This document shows, piece after piece, positions 51,845 through 64,000 of a DNA stretch of 64,000 bases. Both the position numbers and the translations under genes were made by a program. The notes under the pieces are model-generated. The model did not search any database. It was not told the origin of the DNA and saw only the letters and a program-made list of their open reading frames with translations. Origin of the DNA: Neckera pumila (Eukaryota; Streptophyta; Bryopsida; Hypnales; Neckeraceae); the NCBI GenBank assembly GCA_963969595.1, contig OZ018409.1, positions 46,699,282 through 46,763,281 of the forward strand, written 5' to 3'. Each line of letters starts with the position of its first letter. Within the stretch, counting starts at the first letter, position 1.

Positions 51845-52280
51845 CTCGTCACTTACAATGGCGTTTTTTCCACACATGTCTACCCAATATTGTTTTGGGG
51901 AGATGTAGTCCCCCACCTCCGAACCTTCCGTTCCTCCATCGCCCAAGTTCCTTCCCCTGCAGGTCGTCTCTTCCCGCCAGGTCGCCTCTCGCTCAGCACT
52001 GAGGTCACCTGACTGCCGTCTGTCTTGGTTGGCGCTGCCTCTCCCTCGGAGGCTGCTGCGAGTCGTGCTTCCTCCCATCTGCAGTTCTGCACGGCTATCC
52101 ACATGGCAACTGCGCCCGTGAGTTACCGGAGTCCGGCCAAAAGCCAGGGAATGGCAGTTCAGAGGAAATTGCAGCTCCAACTGCTGATGAGGAGAAGAAC
52201 TGAACCCAGGAAGGAAGGAAGGAAGGACGGGCTCATCTCCGCGGAAATCATCCTTTTGGATGCACTGTGCATCATCTCCT

Positions 52281-52547
52281 TTAACCCCTAAACGCCGCGG
52301 AGGCCGATTTCTGGTCGATGAATGGCAGTTTCAGTGCGTGGGGAGAGGAGAACACTGTTTTTCATCCATTTTTTTCTGAATGCGGGACCTGAAGACGTGC
52401 GCCATTGTACAGTGCCAAAATTGAGCTAATTTGTTGCACTGTTGATTTTAGAGAGACCAGGAATCTGCGAAATTGGCGTGAGGCTTACACTGCCCATCTC
52501 ACAGCCCGCAGTTGTCCATGGAGACCAACCCGGCGTTTAGGGGTTAA
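52281..52547. mobile_element. GC-rich TTAA element, 267 bp
   Basis: The ends are TTAA-CCCCTAAACGCCG and CGGCGTTTAGGGG-TTAA, a perfect 13-bp terminal repeat. It shares the outer CCCCTAAA with the AT-rich families but has its own, GC-richer interior, with no ORF. Confidence 0.8.
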
Positions 52548-52715
52548 GAAAACCAAAAGCACTCATTTGAGGATGAGCTATTGTGCAAGGCCTCTCCTTT
52601 TTGCACAGAATTTCAAGGTTGAACAATCACACTTCTGTCCTACATGCAAAGATTCTTTATCATTCATAGGACACAAAGTGTCCGTTGGCAATGTGGCAAG
52701 GTTTTTGACTATGTT

Positions 52716-52983
52716 TTAACCCCTATATGCTTAAGGCACCCAAATGTGGTGTTGAGGAAACTTTGAAGTTAAATAAAAGCTTACCAAATTGTTGTTTTTA
52801 GTAGTTTGTATTTTTGAAAAATTACTTTTGAAGTCTGATTTTAGCATCAGAAATTCGATTTTGAAAATGAATGATAAATGATGATGAAAAAAATTGATTC
52901 AACTTATCAAAATTTTGGCTTTTTGTTCAATTTAGAGCAAATTCCAAAAGGTTCAAAACAGGCCTTGGGCATTTAGGGATTAA
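52716..52983. mobile_element. Internally deleted TTAA element, family III, reverse orientation, 268 bp
   Basis: The ends are TTAA-CCCCTATATGCTTAAGG and CCTTGGGCATTTAGGGA-TTAA. The two ends match the ends of 20448-21102 in reverse, with the middle missing. Confidence 0.75.
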
Positions 52984-53860
52984 GAAGCTTTTCAGGAGGC
53001 ATAAACAGGGTAGAATGGAAAGGAATTGAAGAAACCTCAACGAAGTTGGCAAGTAGGGTGGATAGAGACCTGCGTGGGTGGAAGGAATTGAGATTCACAC
53101 TTTACAAGTTCATCGACAATTAAAAGGTATGTTTGCACTTGGTATTAAGAGTGCTGTTACGGAGGGTCTTAGGAACAAATTGAGACCTTCTTATAGAATG
53201 GATTCACAGAATTGCAAACATCACCCTTAACACCAAGTGCAAATATATTGTTAGTTCAAGTAGAAAGATTTGAATTAGTACCCTTCATCGAACCCTGAAT
53301 GGTCAAATAGGTAGCCTTCATATAATTGAAAAAAGGAATGATTTTCATCCAATTTATGGGAGAGTGTCCTTGGAATGGGTACTAATTTGCATCACTTAAT
53401 TTAGAGTGGAATGTCCCTTGAAGAGCTCCAATATTTTCTAAAGAAGAAGATGCTAAATCCACGGATTACAAAAGACACCTTTCTAGGATATTGGAGAAGA
53501 TCAACCTCTTTTCTTCTTGGGCTGAATTTTAGCCTTTCAGCTGACCTTTTTTGAATTGGAGCCCAACAGATGAAGTAAAGCTTACTAAATCTATTTTCTA
53601 ATCCAATTTTCATTTCTTTTTTAAATTGTATGTTTTATAGCCATTTGAACTCTTGATCTATTACCATATTCTATAAAGTCTCTAAATGTAGAATGTTCAA
53701 ATAGAAATTTGGTTTACACCACAATGTTCTACATTATGATAAATACCAATACAGAATTTTCAGATTTTTTGAGCTTATTTTGTACTTGATATGGATTTTC
53801 TTTTTCTTTTTCTTCAAAATTTGTAATACTTTTAAATTTTCACAGAAAATTCAGAAATTT
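52984..53860. other. Spacer, no gene seen
   Basis: No supportable gene. The phrase tgcaaa/caagtgcaaat recurs in opposite orientation around 53130 and 53240. Confidence 0.35.
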
Positions 53861-54690
53861 TTAACTACTAAAGTCCCAAAACCTTTTTTTCATCAAAAAA
53901 CACTAAAAAAATAGTAGGATTTTGCACTAGACTATAGTAAGTGTAAAAATGTAGGGTAGGATCGACTTTTTTCTATCAAACATTTAATTGTTTCCAAAAA
54001 ATAAGGTGGGGCAAATGCTAAAAATTAAAAAATTGCCAATATCATCTTTTCACCATATATTTAAATTAATTTCCCCAAAACTTTGGCATAGCTATTTTTA
54101 GAACTATTTTCCGTAGACTTCACCATACAACTATGGTAATAAAAGTAGAAGAAATTTCAAAAACTTTATGTGTGAACAAATTGTAAGATATTGGCATTTA
54201 TAAAGTGAAAAAAACTGGTTTTAGTTTGAGCACATTTTAGTGATTGGATTATTTAACTTTGAATCTAATTAACTTCAAATTTTTGTACAGAATATTTTAT
54301 ATTGAAGACTTGATTTGACAATCTAGGAACTAGATTTTTTTTTGAATTCTTGATTTTCATTCTTTTAAAAACTAGTAAATAGACAAGTTAAAATTCTAGG
54401 GCAAGTATAATTGTGACATAAGTGGAATGGGTGGAAGAAACCTACTTCATAATCAAAATTGGCGCAATTAGACATCTACATTTTGATTGAATGAAAGAGT
54501 AGCTCCATATCATCTTCTCCATAACATTATGTAGGTTTTGTTTTGTGGGTAGAAAAAAAATATGCAGTCATTTTTCGAAACTCAATTTTGAAAATTTGTA
54601 AATAAAAAAAATGATGTAGGATAGATATTGCTAATTAAAACACAGAGGTTACTAACAAATGTTTTCAAATAAACTAATAAATTTTTTTGT
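53861..54690. mobile_element. Degenerate family II TTAA element
   Basis: Starts TTAACTACTAAAGTCCC, followed by a catcaaaaaacact block and interior like 3581-4505. The right end is lost. A second degraded start (TTAACTCCTAAAATC) lies at 54703 with a possible right end (AAAAGGATTAA) at 55216. Confidence 0.45.
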
Positions 54691-55570
54691 GATTTTATGA
54701 GGTTAACTCCTAAAATCTTGATGTGTTTTGAGGTCCAAAACTACTTAAAAAGATTTGTATCTATCGCAAAGCTAAATTTTTTATCTATATTCTATGTCAA
54801 ATTTGGAAAAATAGTTCATTTTTTATCTTTATCAAATAAATTTAAAAGCACTCTACTTCAAAAATTCACCTATATTAGAATTTATATCTTTACTATTAGG
54901 TTTTTGGTATTAAGAAAAAATTATGAGATCAATGTGGTTCTAATAAAGAATAATAAATTTTGTGTACAAACTAATAAACATTTATATACACTAATTCTTT
55001 TAACAAAATAAAAATTGTGACAGTTCATTAATTTTTATTATAAATTATAGTATACATTTAAAAGAAACCATCATTAATATATTTTTTACACATTATATAT
55101 CATGTGCATTTGAAAAATTCCATCACTACCTGCCAAAGAGCTACTAATTAGATGAACCATGACTTTTGAAGAGAATGGATGCTATTTTTATGTAGTCTAT
55201 GGCATAAAAGGATTAAAGCTTCATGTTTTCTAAAATATGTTGCAGGAGAAATCTAGCGTAATCTAGCATTTATTATATGCAATTCATAATTTTTGCACTT
55301 GGCCAAGTGCATTGATTGTACACCCAAAAAAGTGCATTTTTTCAATTTTTGGAAATGTGGTATACCATTTGTAGAAGAATTTATAAGCTTCTTTCCTTGT
55401 AAATTGTGTGAATTAAAACCTTCCATTTCTATCACAAATAGTACACTAATATGCATAATGTGATTAAAAATGCACTTTAAATTTGAGGGAATTAGTATTT
55501 TTAGAATATGAAATCCATCAAAAACTCAATTATTAAAATATACAATGCACATGTTGTTCCTTTGTTAACC

Positions 55571-55708
55571 TTAACCCTCAAAGATCATCGCGATTGAAAA
55601 GTGGTCAATAAATGACTTGATGACTTGACTATTCACTATAGAAACAAAGAATGCACCTATTTGTCCAATAATCAATCTTTTGGTGACTACCTTTGCCCTT
55701 TGAGGATA
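55571..55708. mobile_element. Possible very short TTAA element
   Basis: The left is TTAACCCTCAAAGATCATC. The right is GCCCTTTGAGGATAA. The right TTAA is imperfect. Confidence 0.35.
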
Positions 55709-57326
55709 AACCTACTACTAACGTTTAACAAGTCTAGAATTTATCATGACATTCTAAAACAAAAAAAAAGTCCATTAAATCTCTAATCCTTCTCAACATT
55801 ATCCAAAAATCAATCCAATTTATTACAAGCATGCTTCCTTGCATTGACCTACCAGAAGCTAAGTTTCATCTGGTCCCTAAATTGCAACAAGCATTTGTTT
55901 CAGAAATGCAGCTCGCATCCTTCTCAATTCTCAATAATTTGGAGCAAATACTCTTTGTGCTGATGCTCTTAGTATGGCAGGACTAAGTAATAAGTATGTG
56001 GTAACAACATCTGCCATTTTTTACCTCAGTTTCCCACATAATGTTAAGTGAACTTAGAAGTTCAAATTTCCGAAATTCTCAACAGCGACCAGCAGTCACT
56101 ACTTTTTAGCGACATTCACAAGACATTTGGAGCGCAGACCAAGTCACGAATTCGTCAACGAGCTGAAATTGCCATGATTCTCGGAGTTCTGTAGGGCTTC
56201 CACCAGCAAAAATATTCAACATTCATAGTCGAACCAGGAAGAGTTTCGAGAAACACCAAAATTTATACAACTAAACATTATGCAAGTGTGAGCTTGTGGC
56301 AAAATCCACGGGACCAACCAGAGAAAGAGTTTGCACCAACACTTGTGCAAAAAAAATTGAAATGAACACCACCAAACACATGAGCCAAATACAAGAGCCT
56401 ACTGAGACTAAGAACTAATAACACTTGTCGCAATACTTTCGAGATGCAAGCTTCACTCACGGTATTCCAAAACGACAGCCTAAGTCTTGCTTAAATGCTT
56501 CTTCTAGTGCTACCAAAACCCCACCAAGTGTGAAGCAGTCTAATGCAGGGAACCACGTTCAGACTTGCACTTCAGTGCAATTACCTTACAGCCATGAGGA
56601 TCCAAGAGCACTTTAGATTGTTTCAGTCTATCGCTTTTAGTACACTTTCTAGCGACGAAATGACACAGCACAGAAACACTCCAAAATCAAGAACAACATC
56701 ATCAACATATCCTCCCTCTGTGCACAAACTCACACGACGGAACTTCGGAGGCGCTCTAACTCAAGACCTGCCAACAAATAGATGCGAAACAGATGCGAAA
56801 CAGATGCGAAACATATGCAAAGGGTAGGAGTCAAAAAGTTGGAGAGGAGAGGCTGGAATTTGGGGCTGAGACGATGAGTGCCGCCAGAGGAGGACCTAAC
56901 GGAACCCTAATTCTAAGCCGACCACCTGAATGTGAACAAGAAGAGATTGTGCACACACAGCGGCATCAGATGCAGTTTCAAGCGTTGGAGCGACGGAGTA
57001 GAGGACTGCGATTTTAGGTGATGGATTAGCGCCGGAGAGGAGAGTGGCTTCATCAACCCGGTCCCCAACCTTGCGGAGCTATGTTGGAGCAACGACGGAG
57101 TGGAGTAGCGTTGGAGAGGAGCTTCCTCAACCCGCTCTCCAACCCCGCGGAGCTGCGCGGGGTCTCTCAATTACGTCGTTTGACGATTGTCATCCAAGAT
57201 TTTTTAATTTCCATCGATCTACTGTACCAGCTCTGCGAGGGTGGAGATGTAGAGCCCCCTCGTCCTTTTCATTTTTGAAACTGTTGCATTCACAATTTTG
57301 GAGTACTGTACTGTATACTAAGGAAG
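55709..57326. other. Spacer with moderately GC-rich tail, no gene seen
   Basis: At 57030-57160 two similar blocks (ggagaggagagtggcttcatc and ggagaggagcttcctcaaccc-like) form a short direct duplication. ORFs here are short and unrecognised. Confidence 0.4.
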
Positions 57327-57795
57327 TTAACCTCTAAATGTCCAAGGCCTGTTTTAGGCTTCCTGAAATTTGTTCTAAATTGAACAAAATGCCACACATT
57401 TTAATAAGTTGTATCAATTTTTTTTTAATTATAACCGTACAAATTCAAACTAGACATGTTAGAGATCTTGTAGGAAAAGAAAACACAACAATACCACTTA
57501 TGGAGTCAAAGATTATAATGTTTGACCATGAGGGTGCTAAAAGTGCAAAAATCTTTCAATCTTCTTTACACAAATCAAATCTAAAAAGTTGGTGACCAAA
57601 AAAATATGTGGTTAAAGGACCTAACTTGTATAACCACAATTAATTTATGGCTTCTTAAAATCTACTCCACAATTTTTTTAAATGAATTTTGATTATGATT
57701 TTTCCTCCAAGATCTAGTGTATTTGAGGCTCATTTCCAAGAGCCCTCAACACTACAGGAAGTCAAGATTGCACCAGGTACCCTTGTACAAAATCG
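57327..57795. mobile_element. Truncated TTAA element, family III
   Basis: The left end is TTAA-CCTCTAAATGTCCAAGG. It then follows 20448-21102 closely (for example aaccgtacaaattcaaac and gtttgaccatgagggtg) until about 57795. The right end is missing. Confidence 0.75.
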
Positions 57796-57959
57796 TGGTC
57801 ACAATTGATTTGTAATTGTAGTCTGGCATGTGATGTTACAGAGGTAAGAATGTATTACTATTCCTTATGCTGAATGCACAAATATTGAGGAGTAGAAGAA
57901 AGTTAGGTCAGAGCTAGGCCAGGCTTCAATATAGGGGAGTCTTTAGTATTACAATATAA

Positions 57960-58694
57960 ATGAATAACTTTAAAGTAAATAAAGCGTATTTGTTCACATT
58001 GTGGAAAATTAATTTATGAGGCTTGGAATCTTCTTAACTTCAAAATTTTGCACTATAGGTTTGGAATTCAAAAAAAAATAATCACAAACAATGAAATGGA
58101 TAAAAATAGAAATAAGCATTTTTTTCAAAAAAATAACATGTTTTTCATTCTTTTAGAAAATATGAAGTACACAAAGGGATCTCACAAGGATCAAACTCTA
58201 ATGATGAATAGCTCTAAGATGGAATTAAAATACACTAATTCCAATCACAAGGTTGTTCTAATAATCAAATTTAATCTTACAAAACTTTTTGTTTCTAGAA
58301 ATAATGAAAATTAAGCTAAAAAACAAATCTTATACATTATTTTTTCAAAAAGAGGTTATAATTGCCTGCAAGACAAGATGCTCTAAAACTCTTACAATAA
58401 AAACTCAAATAGAATGAATATAAGCTTTTGATGTAGACAAAAATATAGTCTAAAAGACAGATATATTAGAATTTTTATTTGAAGTTCGTGGTGAATTTTA
58501 AGGGGGCCTGTTGAATTCATTTTTGGTCTTCTTATGGTAATAACTTTTGCTCCTAGGCACCCACTAATATAAAAAAATGATATTTCAAAAAACCTAATGT
58601 ATTTATCTATCTTCATAGAAAGTTTCAGAAAGTGCCATTAAAAATTGAGCTCATAAGAGTCAAACCAAAATCAACTTTGAACTCCAGAATGTGC
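57960..58694. mobile_element. Degenerate family II body without ends
   Basis: Matches the 17.4-18.1 kb fragment, including aagatggaattaaaatacac and tgcaagacaagatgctcta. Confidence 0.5.
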
Positions 58695-60506
58695 TTAATC
58701 CTCAAGGACCAAGAGGACATAATGTGTCATTGTCTAATTTTCAATGGCAAATTCTCAATAGGGTGCATCAAATTTCAATATTTTAAGATTAGGGATTTGT
58801 AGAGCAACAACTTGATATATTTATAATAGTTTCCAATTTTCAAAATATCAATGTGAGAAGTACTTAAAATTTTACTTAGAAATGAAGCCTAATAGAAAAA
58901 GGGAGGAAATATTTCTTTTTACAATGAAAGGAACAGTAAGGAGTGAAAAAAAAAAATTGGACATTCTTAGTCTTTACTCTACACAATCAAAATAGATTTG
59001 GCAGAGAAGAATTCAAATTTTTTTTTTTTAGCAATTTTAAAAATACAAGGTTCAAATTGGTGGGATTAACCCCTAAAGTTCCATGACTACGTATTCACCA
59101 AAAATGCTCCAAAACTACCATTTCTAGTACAACTACCAAATTTTTGAAAAAAATTATTTTTAACAAATGTAACCGTAGGATCTTGTAGTATGATCACTTG
59201 AAACTATGTAATGAAAATTTCAAAAAATTCCACCGCGTGGAGCGCAAGATAGAAGCATTCAAATTCACTGAAATCATTATTTTGGCTGTGCGGAAAACAA
59301 GGCTGCTGCACTTCACAAGCTCACTTTTCGATGGAAAATGTCCAAAATGGTTGTGCTTCTTTGGATTCTTTATCCTAGATAAGTTGGCTACATGCTTGAA
59401 AAATATCACTTCATTTGGAATTGTCCAACGTATACCAAAAAAATAGTAAGTAGATAGTAGTAGAGAATGAGTCAAAATTCAAAATTGTCAAGACTTTAAT
59501 TATAGAATTGAAAAATTCCAATACCAATGGTTGCAATGTTGTAATTAACAATCTACATTCTTGGATTTTATTTATTTCAAGAAAATATTGAAAATTGAGT
59601 ATAACAATAGACTTCAAAGTTTTAGAATTGAAAATCCATAACTCCCTGCAAACTAAAAATCTTCATAACATTTGATTCATTGATAAAAATGATTCAAAGC
59701 TTTCCACATATATTTAACTTTAAAAAAATAATTTCAAATTCTTGTTTTTGAAAAAAATGATTTTTTTATCTCTGCCCAACTGCCTAGTTATGAAAATAAA
59801 TAACAAATTAGGCCATAACTTTTGACTCACATTTCCAAATGTCATGAAATTTAGTGTATATGAAAGATATTCCTTGCGCCCATCTTCTATTAAAATTTCA
59901 GCTTAAAATATAGAAACCTCTAGTCACAGCTACTTGCCCAAAATTTCCATACAGCCAAAAAATGTAGTTTGGTCCTTTATGGGTTAAGAATACAAGGATA
60001 ATTAGAATGACTTCAAATTTTTTGAAGATGTTTCAAACAATATTCTAGTAATATCGATTGTGAAATTTCAAAAAGTAATGCATATATAAATTATTTATTT
60101 ATTTTGTAAGATCTAATTTCTTCAGTTTTGGCTTTCTACTTCTTCTATTTGAAAATGTTTATAAAAGTCAGAGAGTTTTTAATTAGTTATTTTTTTAAAT
60201 GAAAAAAAAATGCATTTGCCTTAGATTCCAATCAAAAAAATTGAATAGAAAAAAAAACATTATTCGACTTCTTATAATTTTTCATCTCCAAAAGCTGTGT
60301 TTTCTGTCTATACAGGTGATCATTCAAAATCTAACAGTCAGTATTGTCCACAATTAATTCCATCTATACTAGACAAAGTAGTCTTCATTCTTTAACGGTT
60401 AAAATTCAATATTTCAAGCACACTAATGTGCAAAAAAACACATCAAAGTGGAACAATTCATTGAAAGATTCTATTGTCAAAAAGTGATTGGGCTTTGAGG
60501 GATTAA
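58695..60506. mobile_element. Probable TTAA element split by a nested TTAA element
   Basis: The outer ends are TTAA-TCCTCAAGGACCAAG and GGGCTTTGAGGGA-TTAA. Removing the 59066-59987 insert leaves about 0.89 kb, the size typical of these families. The outer ends are degraded, so this is an inference. Confidence 0.45.
59066..59987. mobile_element. TTAA element, family I, reverse orientation, 922 bp
   Basis: The ends are TTAA-CCCCTAAAGTTCCATG and TGGTCCTTTATGGG-TTAA. It matches the reverse complement of 62005-62935. No coding capacity. Confidence 0.8.
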
Positions 60507-60821
60507 GGGGACTATTATGACGTTTTCAAGTTCAAAGTTGATGTTATAGTGGTTTTCATTTTGTCCATTCTTTTTATTAGAATGTAATAAATTTTTGTAA
60601 TTCCTAATTACCTATGGAATGGACTTACTTTGATGTTTGAGAAGTCTAGTAGGCTTTATTGAGGTGGGAGTTTCACACTTTCACATCTCCATTGGAAGCT
60701 TTGTGTCATGTCATTCCAATAAATTTTGCAGAAATTGTAATTTTTAGTTTTTTTCAATATCAAATTGGGCAAATGCAACTATAGGCTATTAAATAATGCT
60801 TAATTTTATAGACTATGTAGA

Positions 60822-61380
60822 TTAACCCCCTAAAATCCTATTGTAAGGCCCTTTTGCAATCAAAAAACACTCAAAACTATCATTTCTATTGCAAATAGCA
60901 AAAATCTTTAAAAAAAAAAATTTTATATGGCTAACCATAGAAACTTGTACTACACTACTACACTAGTATTGGAATGAGTGGAAAAGATTCAAAAACTTTG
61001 ACTACGTAGATTGCAAGATATTTTCATTTAAAGTGAAAAAAATAATTTTTTTTATACCTTGTTCAATTATAGTTTTTGCCTTTTATTTCTTTTTAACTTA
61101 AAATTTTTACTCTACTGATTTTTATTTTTTTTTACTTTTTATGTTGGAAAATTGAGTTGAGAGACTACCAAAAAATTTAAAAGAAACACACGCTTAATTT
61201 TCTTTCATTAAAAATTTATTAAACAGAAGTTATTTCAAGATTGAAGGAAAAATTAAACCATTAGTAGCTCTAAAATGGAATTGAAATATAATAATTTCAA
61301 TGGTGAGATTGTTCTAGTAAGAAAACTTAATCTTGCCTAAAAAACTTAATCTTACCTAACAATACATAAAAATCAACATT
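60822..61380. mobile_element. TTAA element, family II, right part missing
   Basis: The left end is TTAA-CCCCCTAAAATCC. The interior matches 3581-4505, including aaaaaacactcaaaact. Similarity ends near 61380. Confidence 0.6.
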
Positions 61381-61500
61381 TGAAGCATTCATTTCCAATT
61401 TTTGAAATGAAGTGATAAGGAATTTTATTTTATTAGAAATGAAGGTAGAAACAACATATGAAGTCCGTATTTGAACTTATGTTTGAATTTTTGGAAATAA

Positions 61501-61600
61501 ACATATTTTTCTAGTAAAGTTTTATTGAAAATCTCCTTAATGGTCATTTCTGGTAATCTTATGTCTATGACTATGCTTAAAAACTTAGTTAAAACACCCC
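61501..61600 (+). repeat. Dispersed 100-bp repeat, copy 2
   Basis: Gapless match to 14901-15000. Similarity fades on both sides and no ends were recognised. Confidence 0.75.
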
Positions 61601-62004
61601 TTTATCTTGTCATGAATGTAATATCAAAATTCAAAATTCAAAATTTTTTTGTGAAAATCAATAACAACGCATGTTAACCTTTCATTCTATACCAATGGCC
61701 TTTTTTGAACATATGTTCAAGATAAAAACTATTTTGTTATAGCTTAATTTTATTTCCAAGTGAACACAATCTATTTTGCCATGGATGGAATAAAGTGCAC
61801 AAGACATGGAATAATTTTGTTTTTTTGCTAAAAATATTGGGAGGTGGATTTGTTTCACCATGTTAGTGAAGAAGATGGTGGATGGAGAGTCATTGTCCTT
61901 CACTTTCTTCCATTGGTTGTGGCACAAAAAGTAGATTTGTGCAAGAAAACAAAGTACCAATTTATGAAGAAGTAGTAGAGAAAAAAGTCAGTATCTCAAC
62001 ACTA

Positions 62005-62935
62005 TTAACCCCTAAAGGACGAACATGCATTTTTTGGCCGTATAGAAATTTTGGGCAGGTACGTGTGACTAGAGATATCCATATTCGAGGCTGAAATTTT
62101 AATAGAAGGTGGGGGCGAGGAATATCTTCATGTGTACCAAGTTTCATGACATTTCGAAATACGAGTCAAAAGTTGTGACCTGATATGTTACTTTTTTTCA
62201 TAACCGGGCAGTTTGGGCAGATCAGAAAAAATCATTTTTTCCGGAATTTGAAAAAAAAAATTGGTTCTCTACATTTATATATACTTAAAAAGCTTTGAGT
62301 CACTCCATTTCAATCAATGAGTCAAAAGTTATGAGAGTTTTTTAATTTGCGGGCAGTTATGGATTCTCTACTTAAAAAAAACTTTAAAGTTGTTTATTTA
62401 ACTCAATTTTCAATATTTTTGGAAAAAAATAAAATCTTAGGATGTAGATTGATTATTACAACATTACAACCGCTGGGATTGGCATTTTTAAATTCCATGA
62501 TTAAATTTTTAACAATTTAGTATTTTGAGTCATTTTCTACTTCTTTCTACTTACTATTTTTTTCCTATATGTTGTACAATTCCAAATGATGTGAAATTTT
62601 TCAAGCATATAGACAACTTGTTTAGGAAACTGAATTTAAAGAAGCACCACCTTTTTCGGCATTTTTTCATTGAAAAGTGAGCTTGCAAAGTGCAGCTGCC
62701 TGGTTTTTCGCAGGATTGAAAAAATGGTTTTGAAGACTTTGAATGCTTATATCTTATGATCCACACGGTGGAATTTTCTGAAATTTTTACCACATGTTTT
62801 CAAAATATCATACTACAAGATCCTACGGTTACATGTGTCAAAAATTGTTTTTTTCCAAAAATTTGGTAGTTGTATTAGAAATGGCAGTTTTGGAGCGTTT
62901 TGGTGATTACATAGTCATGAAACTTTAGGGGTTAA
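62005..62935. mobile_element. TTAA piggyBac-like MITE, family I, 931 bp
   Basis: The ends are TTAA-CCCCTAAAGGACGAA and ACTTTAGGGG-TTAA. It is a full-length match to 18861-19792 in the same orientation. This copy keeps more CG dinucleotides than its partner. The flanking bases (acta / aaac) are unrelated to the other copy's. Confidence 0.85.
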
Positions 62936-64000
62936 AAACTCATTTGTTGGAGTACACTACGATGCACGTAGAGGAGTTGGACAATGAACAATTGCAAAAT
63001 GACATTGATGCATATTGAAGTATAGTATAATTATGTTTATGAAGACTTAGAGAGGAGTAGTATATTTTATATTAAATCATGTAGTAGTAGACTTGAGCTT
63101 AGCCTAGTAGAATATGTGAAACTAGCTGTAGAGCAATTTTGTACTCGCAAAGAGAACTGTACAATTGGTCAACAATGTTCAATTTTGTATTGAAATACGT
63201 TAGCAAAGTTGTAAAGTTGTGAATTTGAAAGAAATACTACGTATTTTACACTAAAAGTGGAATTTTTATTTGGCACAAATGCAATCATTGTAAAAAAGAA
63301 TTGATGTTTTGTTCTACAATTTTGTATCATACAAAAAACCAAAAGTGGGCAATTGGCCGCCCCTATTGATGATAAGGTAAATTTTGCTCGTATGGAAAAT
63401 AAATGCAATTTTATATGTCCAAGTGCAAAAATGACAAATTGCGTGTTATAAGTCCAATTTTTTTTCAATCCTAGTTAAGAATATCTTGAATGCGCATGAA
63501 CATTCAAAATGTCTTTGATGAAGGTTATGCCATGGTTGTTACAAAGTGTTTATAATTACTTTATTTGTGTATTCAACTTTTACTTTTATGTTCAATGCAT
63601 AGGAACACTTTTAGCTGCCTACATTACACATTGGTGTTCAAAATTACACTAACTTTAGCCTATTAATGTATGGCATGGGCTATTTTACCAAAGTCACACT
63701 GTTTGTAACTAATTCCATTAGTGTAGGCTAAAATATTCATGCATTACACAAAATTCTGGCACAAATCCGTTGGTGCACCAAGTATCAATCCGAGTGTGCC
63801 AACCTCAGGAAAAGCAAAGCTTTAAAAATACATTAAACCACTTGTGACTGGCTGCGAGAGGCCTCACAGCCTTTCTTTGCGCCGTGTCCCGCAACGCTCC
63901 TATGTTCTACATTCCGGGTCTTAGTGTCTTGTGGTCCTTTGTTTTGTCTTCTGACCAAGCCAGTTGTGGCTAGTTTTATTGTACTGTTTGCCTTGCAATG
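62936..64000. other. AT-rich end of window, no gene seen
   Basis: No supportable gene or element ends. GC content rises over the last 150 bp, which may announce something beyond the window. Confidence 0.4.

Noticed and set aside
55920..56045. A possible RNase H-like fragment (CADALSMAGLS) from a LINE
   Set aside because: The match is short, I saw no catalytic residues and no other retrotransposon sequence nearby.

Overview
The window looks like nuclear DNA of a land plant. Its genes are split by AT-rich introns with GT..AG ends. The recognisable families are plant ones: nicotianamine synthase, ATL RING-H2 ubiquitin ligases, a CYP72-clan P450 and a DAWDLE/SNIP1 FHA protein. Most of the rest is AT-rich transposon debris. 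I cannot fix the species; a non-flowering plant is possible but that is only a guess.

Layout. At 103-3098 (+) lies the 3' part of a DAWDLE/SNIP1-like gene, rebuilt as eight exons. At 5570-6712 (-) lies an intronless nicotianamine synthase. At 10950-14306 (-) a SAM-dependent methyltransferase is rebuilt as five phase-consistent exons, with a 470-bp GA/CT tract in intron 1. From 14.4 to 22.6 kb there is an island of short DNA transposons. At 23562-24979 (-) sits a PIF/Harbinger transposase gene killed by three stop codons. From 25.9 to 30.9 kb there are coding-like segments of an unidentified gene that appears to be decaying. Two ATL-type RING-H2 genes follow (31575-34300 and 39664-41043, both -), with a broken CYP72-clan P450 (36325-38041, +) between them. 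From 43.4 kb to the end the window is almost entirely mobile-element sequence with no convincing gene.

The most striking signal is a set of TTAA-flanked elements. Most are about 0.92-0.95 kb, with smaller derivatives. Their ends read TTAA-CCCCTAAAGG...CCTTTAGGGG-TTAA. Copies lie in both orientations, some nested in each other or in other elements. TTAA on both sides with a CCC-beginning terminal repeat is the signature of the piggyBac superfamily, which is not one of the usual plant DNA-transposon groups. All copies here lack a transposase. CACTA-like, Tourist-like and CATTAG-ended elements are also present.

The genes do not form a functional cluster. The likely working genes are the FHA protein (small-RNA/RNA processing), nicotianamine synthase (metal chelation), the methyltransferase and the two membrane RING-H2 E3 ligases. 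The P450, the Harbinger transposase and the 26-31 kb gene appear dead.
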